A stretch of DNA of 64,000 nt. Source: Sphaerulina vaccinii. Taxonomy: Eukaryota; Ascomycota; Dothideomycetes; Mycosphaerellales; Mycosphaerellaceae. Below are positions 55,445 through 64,000 of this stretch, in pieces. The DNA lies in NCBI GenBank assembly GCA_022570795.1, contig JAKUDP010000014.1, forward strand, positions 930,001 to 994,000, written 5' to 3'. Made by a program: the position numbers and the translations under genes. The number at the start of each line of letters is the position of its first letter. Positions within the stretch are counted from its first letter, which is position 1. The notes beneath the pieces were generated by a model. That model had not been told where the DNA came from and did no database searches. It worked only from the letters and a program-made list of their open reading frames with translations.

Positions 55445-56256
55445 AAGATGATTGCATGTACAGCGTCGATTCAGCCAGGCACGCTTAGACGTGAAAAAGG
55501 ATATCCCATGTTGCAGGCTTCAATGTCAATTCTTTACTTGTACAACATTCCGAATCAACTGCGCAATCAGCTGATATGCACTGATGAAGATAATTGTCCC
55601 GTATGCTGCACCCTATGGACATTGACTCGACACGGATGTGTCAGAAGCACGCTGACGCATATCGAGAAAAGCGTCCCGAGTGGAACGTGGAGGCCACGCG
55701 GAGAACCCTGTCTTTGTGCATATTGGTTTGAGAACATCATAGGCTGAGTGATCGTGTTGTAGCACTCGACATTGGCTGACGTGTCGTCGCTAGGAGCTCG
55801 AGCGAAGGCCACCAGCTGTAGAGAAAGCTGTGACTGTGGCAGGTTGAAGCAGTCAGAGTCAATTCAAGAAGTGATGGCGTATCCAAGCAATGGCCTCATG
55901 TCAGCGCGTCATACTATTCAGTCTTGCCAGAGCATCTCCTGACAATACATATGGGAAGCTCCACATCCTTCTTCACCCCGCAAAGCTGTTCCTTTGACTC
56001 TGTTCAGATTGGGATGCTGATGGTAGCGAGCTTCCCAACAGGCTGTTGTAGCCCGGACGGACTGCCGGAGCTATGGGCATGAACTTCTCTGCTCTTTCTA
56101 GTCACTGAGGAGCGCCTCCCTCGGGCATGATACTAAAGCTCTTGCTCATACATACCGCATACATGTCAGGAGTCTAATCGATACACATGCTTCTCATACC
56201 ACGTAGCACACAGAACTGACTGATCACGACTTCGACCCCGTTCAGAGATAATAATC
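55445..56256. promoter_or_regulatory. Intergenic region FUM1 / TRI12-type MFS
   Basis: About 810 bp: the 3' flank of fumarase and the upstream region of the MFS gene. No gene seen. Confidence 0.4.
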
Positions 56257-59055
56257 ATGGTGACAGAGAAGGTCCAAACAGCTCCGAGCGAGAGTTCCGG
56301 TATGTGCCCCTTACGAGGCAGCATTGACATGACAGCCAGTATCGTCACTGTCTGCTACCTGTCTTAGTCAATGCGACACAATAAGCTGCTCCTGAACATG
56401 CGAGCTTGCTGCAATGCCGGGGCAGTCTCGATATTCATCAGTAAACGATTGCTGACACCCTCATAGATGATGCCACGAGAGTCGGAGACAAGACAGAAGT
56501 CGCGCACATCGAGCAGATCGAACAGATCCACACGAACGAACGCGTGCCAGGTCATGAGAACTACTACGAAAAGAACGGACTACGCACATACGGTGACGAG
56601 GCAGACCACGATCATGAGGGACCTATGGTATGCATCATCCTCTCCATCTTCTGCTCAGCCTCCCTCTCGGACTGAAGTGGCTGCTTGATGCTAATGGACT
56701 CTAGTCCTTCGCTCGCATGATGTCGCTCGTGGCGATGGCTTTTTGTAAGCAAAGGTAGACATTCCGAGAATGTATACGCTGACAGATTCGCAGTATGGAA
56801 CTATGGACGGGCAGTCAGATACCTGTGAGTAGAACCAAGAGTTGCAAAGTACCCAAGTGATCAATGTATCATTGAGCTACATTTTCAGCTCACGAAGACA
56901 GTCATCGACTATACAGATCCACATGTTCATGTTCGCTAACCCTTCACCTACCACTATAGGTCTACCTCTTCGGAGCCGTTCCTCCTTATATCTACCGTGA
57001 CATCGGAGGCGTAGACAGATGGGTATGGTTCGTCCTAGCCAACCTCCTGTCACTCGCCGCAGTCTGTCCATTCGTCGGATCCATCAGCGACTTGATCGGC
57101 CGCAGATATGTGGCCATTGCTGGAGCGTGCTTCCTGATTATGGGAATGATCATCTGTTCTACGGTCCATGATAGTGAGTTGCCGCTCATATTCGAGACTC
57201 TGATGACACACTGATGTGCTTGATCGATAGTGAACTACTTTATCTGCGGAATGGTCTTTGCTGGAGTAGGCGCTGGCATCAATGAGCTTACGGCTCTCGC
57301 AGCGACATCTGAATTGGCGCCTACAGCGAAGAGGGGCAAGTATGTTGCTGTGCTGATCTTCACGATATTGCCTTTTCTTCCGTCTGTGCTTTAGTAAGTA
57401 TGTCCGCTGCTTGTGAAGGTCGGTGTGGTGGCTAACAGCAGTAGCGGGCAGCTCATTGCGTACTTCTCGACCTGAGATGGATTGGTGTCATCTGTGGAGT
57501 CTGGGCGTTTATCGGATTGGTGAGTTCACTTTGAGGAGATTCATTCACTTGCACTTGATGCTAATGTGCACAGGTGATTGTCGTCATCTTCTACCATCCT
57601 CCACCACGAGTCAACTCGCAGGGAATGACCACTCGTGAGATTCTACGCCAGATCGACTACATCGGCGGCTTCCTCTCGGTTGGTGGCATGTGAGTCCAGG
57701 GCGACTTGTGACTGTTTCTGTACGACTTTCTGACATATGCCCGTCTGATGTAGGTTGCTGTTCATGATGGGAATGCAGTGGGTGAGTCATCTCAGAATGC
57801 ATAAAACTGCTTCAACCATGAGCTGACATAGGTGTTCCTAGGGTGGCTACCAGTACTCCTGGGGTTCCGCGCATGTGCTTGCTCCACTCATTCTAGGCAT
57901 TGTCTTCATTGCCGCTTTCTTCGTCTGGGAAGGATACTACGCGCCATTCCCAATGTTTCCCAAAAGGCTTCAACAAGACCCCCGGATTCTATCATTGACC
58001 TTGGTCATCACATTCATCTCCGGCGCCAACTTCTTCTCGATACAGATGTTCTGGTAAGAAGACAGATTCGTGTTTCTCAGAGATAGTTGCTTACTACTCT
58101 TGCAGGCCGACTCAAGCATTCAACGTCTATGGGCACGATCCTGTTGGTGTCGGCATTCGCGGTCTTCCGGTCGCGTTCGGAGTCCTTGGTGGTGCTGTGA
58201 TCGTGCTCTTCCTGCTTTCCGTACTCCGTGGGCACAACAAGGAGTTGATGATCGTCTCTTCGATTCTGATGACTGCTGGATGTGGTTCGCTTGCATGCGC
58301 GAATCGAGACAATATCAACACGATCTGGGCTCTACTTTTCATTGCTGGCCTAGGCATAGGTGGCATCGTCGTTCCTGCCTCGATGTGAGCACGCCTCTTT
58401 GATGCATACTGACTGCGTTCGACTGACTGGCGACAGCATCACTACCATCATATGCTCCGACGATCTTATCGCCACAGTCGCCGCTCTTACCCTGGCCATT
58501 CGAGTCATCGGCGGCAGTACTGGCTATTGTGTCTACTACAATGTGTTCGTAAGTCGAGAATCAAGAAACTCCTCCGCCACCTCAGAGATACTTGCTGACT
58601 CTTCGGCCTGCTGTTTTAGGTGAGCAAGTTCACCAAGAACGCTGTGGAACGTAAGTATCGAAGATTCGAACGAGTGTTGAGCGCAGGCTGATTCTGCTAT
58701 ACTTTAGATATCGGCGGCTACATGATGACAGAGCTCCACATCACCGACGAAGCGCTAATTGGCCAAGTCATATCACTGACCGGCGCGTGCCTCATCGAGG
58801 AGATAGCAAGCCTGCCTGGAATTGCTGGCGTACCCGGGGCCTACGAAGCCATCGTCCTCGCCGGCCAGACCGCATATGCTGATTCGTACATCTACGTATA
58901 TCTGGTGTCCATTGCTTTCGGTGCCATCAGTATCGTGGCAGCTCTCTTCCTGGGAGACATATCGAAGTGTAAGTGTAGGCCGCGGCTGGCATGTTGCAGG
59001 AATGTACTGATCGTTGCTAATAGACATGGATGACCACATTGCTGTCGTGATGTGA
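56257..59055 (+). pseudogene. TRI12-type MFS efflux transporter, apparently frameshifted twice
   Basis: At least 13 exons can be traced from MVTEKVQTAPSESS (56257) to DDHIAVVM (stop 59053-59055). Clear MFS features are SQIPVYLFGAVPP, DLIGRRYVAIAG (loop 2-3), RGKYVAVLIFT, GQLIAYFST, PPPRVNSQGM and about 14 hydrophobic helices, the layout of the fungal TRI12/siderophore-type exporters. Two breaks remain after all good splice sites are used. At 56794-56801 an 8-bp unit, TATGGAAC, repeats the next five bases and throws the frame between AMAF and the WTGSQIP helix. At 57473-57475 one base appears lost, so ACC-TGA stops where a Trp codon before RWIG is expected. Without these, the frame would run through. 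Assembly error cannot be excluded; loss of function is the simpler reading if both are real. Confidence 0.7.
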
Positions 59056-59395
59056 GCGAAGGTCGGGCGCGGTCGAAGTGATGCTCGAAGGTTGTTCTGC
59101 TCACACGGAACGCAGCTCGTGGGTAGCGTAAGTCGTGATAAGCTTTGCACTGCAGAGATCTGCCGACAATTAAAGCGTTCGCGAGCAAGGAGAGACTTTC
59201 CTCTACTTTCCAGCTTCCTATCACTCGCACCTGCTAGTTGAGCGCATTCGCTGTGTCCTGCAGTAAGCAGTCTGGCAGCAGGGAGTCTGCGGCTAATGCC
59301 AAGCCGGGTCGCATTGAGGCTCGTCGCACGCACCCTGATCGTCTCTGTCTGAATCCTGTACACGCAGACCACTGTCCTCGGGAAGGGCTGTTTGA
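59056..59395. other. Convergent intergenic region MFS / RBG1
   Basis: Two 3' UTRs. Nothing else seen. Confidence 0.4.
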
Positions 59396-60499
59396 TCACT
59401 TCTTGATAATCGTGATGATGTCTTCATCGCCGAGTTCATGACTGAGTCCAACGCGTTGAGGTTGATGCTTGACGCTGCGGCCGTAGACAATGGCGATGCG
59501 GAACTGATCCACGATTGTCTTGTGAATGGCATTACAGAAGTCCTCCACAGTGCATGCTGTACTGCGGAGAACGACTGGAGCAGTGTAGTCAGGCATTTTG
59601 CCCTTGGGCTTGGTGTATACTCGAACCAAGTTGAGCTTCTCCCACATCTGCTCCAAGAGTTCGTCGATGTTCCAGCCATGCTCCGAGGAGATTGGACACG
59701 CATTTGGAATTCTGTACAACAGGTCCAGTTCTTCGATGGAGATGGCGTCGATCTTGTTGAGCGCGTAAATGACAGGAATGTACGCACGACTCTTCGCTTC
59801 GATCACATCGATCAAGTCATCAACTGTAGCATCACATCGGATAGCCACATCGCAATTCGCCATCTTGTACTCGTTTAGCACGGCCTTTACTTCTTCGTTG
59901 GTGATCGAGGTCAGGGTCTGTGTGGTGGTAATGGAGATTCCACCTTTGTCCTTCTTCGTGATTTTGATGTTTGGTGGCTGCTTGTTGATGCGGATACCAA
60001 ACCCTTCCAATTCGCTCTCAATGACTCGCTTGTCTGTGAGTGGCTTGTTGACGTCCAGAACAATGAAGATCAAATGGCAAGTCTTTGCAACTGCGATGAC
60101 TTGTCGACCTCTTCCCTTTCCGTCCTTTGCTCCCTGGATGATACCAGGCAAATCGAGAATCTGAATCTTGGCACCATTGTACACAACCTGACCAGGCACA
60201 GTGGTGAGCGTGGTGAACTCATACGCTGCCGCCTCTGAGTGCTGTCCGGTCAATCTCGACATGAGCGTTGACTTGCCCACAGATGGAAATCCAATGAACC
60301 CGACCGAAGCCACTCCAGTACGGGCCACGTCGAATCCCACGCCAGCTCCACCACCGCTGCTCGTAGGTGTGAGCAGTTCCTTCTTCAGTTTGGCCAGCTT
60401 GGCCTTCAGTTGTCCCAAATGAAACGATGTGGCCTTGTTCTTCTGCGTCTTGGCCATCTCCTCCTCAATGCCCTTGATCTTGTCTATTGTAGTCGCCAT
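59396..60499 (-). CDS. RBG1: DRG-family GTPase Rbg1
   Basis: A single exon of 367 residues, the full length of DRG1/Rbg1. An N-terminal helix (MATTIDKIKGIEEEMAKTQKN) precedes the G domain: P-loop GFPSVGKS (70-77), the switch region TTLTTVPG, DLPGIIQGAKDGKGRGRQ (G3 and the DRG-specific loop), NKID (G4) and SSEHGWN (G5). The C-terminus is a TGS domain ending GDEDIITIIKK. These GTPases bind DFRP partners (Tma46) and translating ribosomes in the cytosol, where they help resolve stalls. It is divergent from cysteine dioxygenase, with 870 bp between. Confidence 0.96.
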   Translation of the reverse strand: MATTIDKIKGIEEEMAKTQKNKATSFHLGQLKAKLAKLKKELLTPTSSGGGAGVGFDVARTGVASVGFIGFPSVGKSTLMSRLTGQHSEAAAYEFTTLTTVPGQVVYNGAKIQILDLPGIIQGAKDGKGRGRQVIAVAKTCHLIFIVLDVNKPLTDKRVIESELEGFGIRINKQPPNIKITKKDKGGISITTTQTLTSITNEEVKAVLNEYKMANCDVAIRCDATVDDLIDVIEAKSRAYIPVIYALNKIDAISIEELDLLYRIPNACPISSEHGWNIDELLEQMWEKLNLVRVYTKPKGKMPDYTAPVVLRSTACTVEDFCNAIHKTIVDQFRIAIVYGRSVKHQPQRVGLSHELGDEDIITIIKK

Positions 60500-61370
60500 G
60501 ATGGGCTATGTGTGGTCGCGTGTCGCGTACTCTGCCGTCGAGGCACTGCTGTCGGTCGTAGCTGTTGCTGTTCGCTGCACACTGCACACTTACGTTCGGT
60601 GTGGTTGTGCAGGCGAGTTCAAATTCAAAAGAGAGATCCAGTGACGCAGCATTTTAGTGGGGCAAAACTCATCACGTGCTCATAGGGTATGCTCTAATAG
60701 TCTCTTACAGTACATGTACTAAACTGAACCACTTCTACAGCGAAAAGAGTCACAAACCGCCCGTCTTCAATACAAGCTCATCATATGATGATCACGGCGA
60801 CAGACCACATGCTCGATTCTCGGGACGACACTGGGCACAGATTTTGCTCCAGGTACGTTGGTCGTAGTCCCTGGACTATCCGCGCCGGCTGGTCGCCAAT
60901 GACCGCAATGGTGACAGGGCATTCGTATGTGATCTGCGTACGCACTTACCTGCTGATGGCTATCTGCGCTGCTCGAAGTGCTAAGATTGCAACGAGATGC
61001 AATCGGCTCATCGGAAACGAGCGATGCACTCTAATCTGTCCACGCAAGCAGCGGTTGTGTGTGCAGAACTTGCGTTGCACAATGTTTCGACAAGCTTGCG
61101 ATGTGTTGCGGTGAGGCCAATGATCGGCTCGAGCGGGGCCAGGTTGCTGTTGTTCACATGCACACCAGTCCCCAGCGAGATAGGATGTTATCGGGCGGAA
61201 CAAAGCGCTTCACCGAAGTGTTTTACGCCTTGCAACTCCGACTAAGAGCAAACGTGGTCGTGACAGCAACTCGTCCATCCTCGCATTGGCTTCACCACTC
61301 TGTTTATCTCTCTCATCCTTTCAAAATCTCTTCACCACATTTTCGACAATCAACAACATAATCATAGAGT
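60500..61370. promoter_or_regulatory. Divergent intergenic region RBG1 / cysteine dioxygenase
   Basis: Shared upstream region, about 870 bp. The last 100 bp before the dioxygenase start are C/T- then A-rich. No gene supported. Confidence 0.4.
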
Positions 61371-61844
61371 ATGTCTACTCCAGCACGCCGGTCTTCAAGC
61401 AGTGCGGGGTCCGCGAAGCCAGCTTCGCTACACGACTCTGCCAGAGGCTCACCTGAGCCCCAACCGTCTCTTGACGCTTTCGGTCGTCTCGTTCAAGAGA
61501 TCGAGCGCATTCTTGGTACTGGCCAGGAAATCCGAAGCGAAGAAGTCGACGTCGTTGCCCTAGAGAAGGCGATGGAGGCCTATACCTCCGACGAGTCCGA
61601 ATGGTCGCAGTATGCGTTCAAAGACTCGCAGCAAAAGTACACCAGGAACCTGGTGTCGGCGGGCAACCGTCTGGGCAATCTTTTGGTGAGTGAAGAACAG
61701 ATGAAGTCGAGAGACGAACAAATGCCTTGTGCCCGTCTCCTCTTCTTCCCGTTTGGGCTTAACGCTGAGCACGCCATTTCACATCTCGAGTCTCATGCCA
61801 AGGTTCAGGGTAAACGATTAACATCCATCAACTTGAACATCGAG

Positions 61845-61876
<32 letters not shown>

Positions 61877-62455
61877 CGACTCGTTTGCCTAGATGCAATG
61901 GCTGACTCCATGCTGCTGTACAGATTCTCGTCTGGACACCGGGGCAACCATCTCCAGTACACGATCACGCGAGCGCCCATTGTGTGATGAAGATATTAAA
62001 GGGAGCTCTGACTGAAACACTCTACGGCTACCCTTGCGAAGTAGAATCTACAATCACAACGGACGACGCTCTGGGCCCAGGTACCGACCACAGGTGCTGT
62101 CAGAGATGTAGTGGCCAAACCAGATCGACATCAGAACTGCCGATTAAGAGGCAGTCCACGTACTCAATAAACCAGGTAGCGTACATGAGCGATCGTCTTG
62201 GGCTACACTCCGTTGGCAATCCAAGCACAGATCCGAATGACTATGCCGTGAGCTTGCATCTGTATACCGTAAGCCATTGTCCCGTCTCACCGGCACTCGG
62301 CTGGGCAGAACTCCCGAATATGGCTGACTGACACATTCTAGCCTCCCTATGCTGCTACGTTTGGTTGTTCAATCTTTGACCCGAAGACGGGCAAGAAGTC
62401 AGCGGAGAAACACAAGATGAACCACTTCTATTCTGAGCTGGGGGTAAAGATGTAG
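61371..62455 (+). CDS. CDO1: Cysteine dioxygenase
   Basis: Three exons (61371-61685, 61924-62268, 62342-62455) give 257 residues. After a Ser-rich leader, YTRNLVSAGNRLGNLL joins across intron 1 to ILVWTPGQPSPVHDHASAHC. Iron ligands His118, His120 and His200 are present, as are Cys125 and Tyr219, the pair that forms the thioether cofactor in animal enzymes. The middle AYMSDRLGLHSVGNPS and the end PPYAATFGCSIFDPKTGKK also match. The insert of about 25 residues between strands (VESTITTDDALGPGTD...) is longer than in animals. It oxidises cysteine to cysteine sulfinate in the cytosol, controlling cysteine levels. Intron 1 is 238 nt, long for this window, and holds an (AAC)11 run. Confidence 0.9.
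61845..61877. repeat. (AAC)11 trinucleotide repeat in intron 1 of cysteine dioxygenase
   Basis: Eleven AAC units inside the first intron. If the intron were retained, they would be read as polyasparagine before a stop at 61890-61892. Confidence 0.88.
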
Positions 62456-64000
62456 ACCGAAAGATCCAGACTCTAAATCATGACAACTTCATTTGGTGGC
62501 TCGTACGAAGAGTGGCGTTACGAGGCTGTCTCCCTTGCGATGCTTGAAAGCAAGTCGGCTGTTGAGTTTGAAAGAACCTTACTTGGGCTGCTATTCGCAG
62601 GTCTCTTACCAGGAGTCTGTGAACTCAAGCACAACCTCAGCCTTATGCGAAGCTGCTGGGCACGGCTGGGTGCACAGGACAATGCTGTATACTAGCACAG
62701 GTGGTCATCAATGCAGTCCTTCATGTATTGAGAAATGTTCAGAAGTTTCACGTTACGACTTTTCCGAGAAAGCACTTCGATCTGTCAGCAACTGCCACGA
62801 GAGGACAAGGTATAGGAACGCAAGACGTCCATGCTGGTGGAGTCATGATCGATGTCGAGTTGCAAGCGAGATGTCGTCAATTGCCGATGCCTCTTTGAAA
62901 TGAGTTCTCCATTGCTGGCAAGTTCATGAAATGAGGAGCAGCAGCTGCAAATGTTGTCGTGCATGGCATGGACTTCTAAAAGATTCATCGTGACCATGAT
63001 TCAAGATCTGCATGTTGCTGACAGCCTTGATGCTTGGAGAATATGAGCTTGATGCAAGCCGCAGCCAGGTCCGCTGCGTGACAGACCGGGCTACTGCAAC
63101 ATCGTTGAAGCAGGTACAATAGCGATCTACAGCATTCGCTGCAACATTCATCGACGTTGTGCCAGCGATGCAGATGCATTGATGCCCACCAGACGTTACA
63201 GAAGCCATCATGGCTTAGGTGATACCGAGAGATCTGGGACGTTTGAAACGTCCTGTCGTGCAACGCATTGTAACCGTCGCTGAACGCATGTCGTAGTACA
63301 GTACGGCCACGACACTCAAGAGAACTTTTGGATGACTTTGAGATCTGCACAGCCCCCGTGATCCCGCGGTGGCGTGCAGAACGATGTATGCACAGATATG
63401 AATCCTCGTATGGCTGTGAGTGCAGATTCTTGGAACCTTGAAATGTTGATCGTGCTTTTCGGGAAACTATTGCCTCGAACATGATGCAGGTGTTGACGCG
63501 TCGACAGAGTCTGCAGTTCCCAATGAGCGGCGGACATGATGAACTGACCAAGACCATGAACGCTTCTGATCAGTTGACGTATCGTCTTTACTGAGGACGC
63601 TCGATCAAGCGCTGCAGCATTCAGGATAAGCGGTGCTGTCGCTGATGGAATCGACAAGTGTTGCATCATATTCAGAGCCTGAGCTAGCGCAGGCTAGCGT
63701 CCGCTACAGGTCGTTTGGTGGGACGTTTGATGGCTTATTTGGTGGAACCAGTCCTTCGGTATCCTCCATGGAGCGCAACTACTTCTACTCCTGCATATGA
63801 GAGTACCGACCTTGGACATGGTATGCAGACCCACAAGATGGTATCTGCTAACGCATTGGATCGGGAACCTGGAAATCTCAAATCAAACGGTCGATGGTGG
63901 GGTTGCTGAGCGTCTCACCTCTAAGCCATGAGGAGACAATGCCCTCTTCCACAGGTGAAAATGAGTACCGTAGACCTGGTCCGTGGTCAAGATGTGGCAG
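62456..64000. other. 3' terminal region without a supportable gene
   Basis: About 1.5 kb to the window end. The longest open frame (minus strand, 62985-63557, 190 codons) has a skewed Cys/His/Ser/Arg composition typical of non-coding frames. Around 63931-64000 a plus-strand frame with two ATGs (MRRQCPLPQ..., MSTVDLVRG...) runs off the edge and could begin a gene, but too little is visible to call it. Confidence 0.35.

Noticed and set aside
62985..63557. 190-codon minus-strand frame near the window end
   Set aside because: Cys/His/Arg-rich, without any fold or motif, and with no splice-linked neighbours. Treated as chance.
1..64000. Secondary-metabolite gene cluster or transposon
   Set aside because: The TRI12-type exporter, methyltransferase and GST are far apart, with no PKS, NRPS or terpene gene. 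No transposase, reverse transcriptase or long terminal repeat was seen.

Overview
This is fungal nuclear DNA. Coding regions are split by short GT-AG introns (mostly about 45-110 nt) with CTAAC/CTGAC-like branch sites. Genes sit close together on both strands, and the protein families are those of filamentous ascomycetes. The gene set (rhodopsin-domain membrane protein, DapB, PMT4, GH3 xylosidase, TAP-like S33 peptidase, TRI12-type MFS) suggests a Pezizomycotina fungus. Dothideomycetes (Mycosphaerella-like) is my guess; no ribosomal or marker sequence in the window proves it.

Layout. 0-32 kb is mostly housekeeping: a partial glutathione transferase, eIF3h, a long methyltransferase-domain protein, ribulose-5-phosphate epimerase, dipeptidyl aminopeptidase DapB, a tRNA-like element, uS19 (RPS15), SPT2, acidic ribosomal protein P2, RPB7, a rhodopsin-domain membrane protein, a 12-exon APC permease, a disordered protein with RRFAPEPIE repeats, NOP12, a Sds3/Dep1-like protein and O-mannosyltransferase PMT4. 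32-41 kb is a carbon and nutrient acquisition stretch: a sugar-porter MFS and a secreted GH3 beta-xylosidase on the same strand, then a membrane-anchored S33 peptidase. 41-53 kb is more accessory: an atypical kinase-like protein next to 50-bp tandem repeats, the cell-wall-integrity MAPKK MKK1, a coiled-coil protein, a DUF6590-like gene with an in-frame stop, a secreted phage-type (GH24) lysozyme and a small HSP9/12-type stress protein. 53-62.5 kb holds fumarase, a TRI12-type MFS gene that appears frameshifted twice, the GTPase RBG1 and cysteine dioxygenase. The last 1.5 kb has no gene I can support.

The translation, transcription and glycosylation genes are independent housekeeping units. The xylosidase (releases xylose) and sugar porter (imports sugar) form a plausible functional pair. 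I see no biosynthetic gene cluster, transposon, CRISPR array or clear new multi-gene system. The most unusual items are the doubly damaged MFS gene, an 8-nt micro-exon in the permease, the tRNA-like element with a highly structured insert, the fungal T4-type lysozyme with its full Glu/Asp/Thr set, the kinase without a visible ATP-binding lysine, the interrupted DUF6590-like gene and a perfect 21-bp TCTCGCGA palindrome. All exon boundaries were assigned by eye from splice signals and reading-frame continuity.
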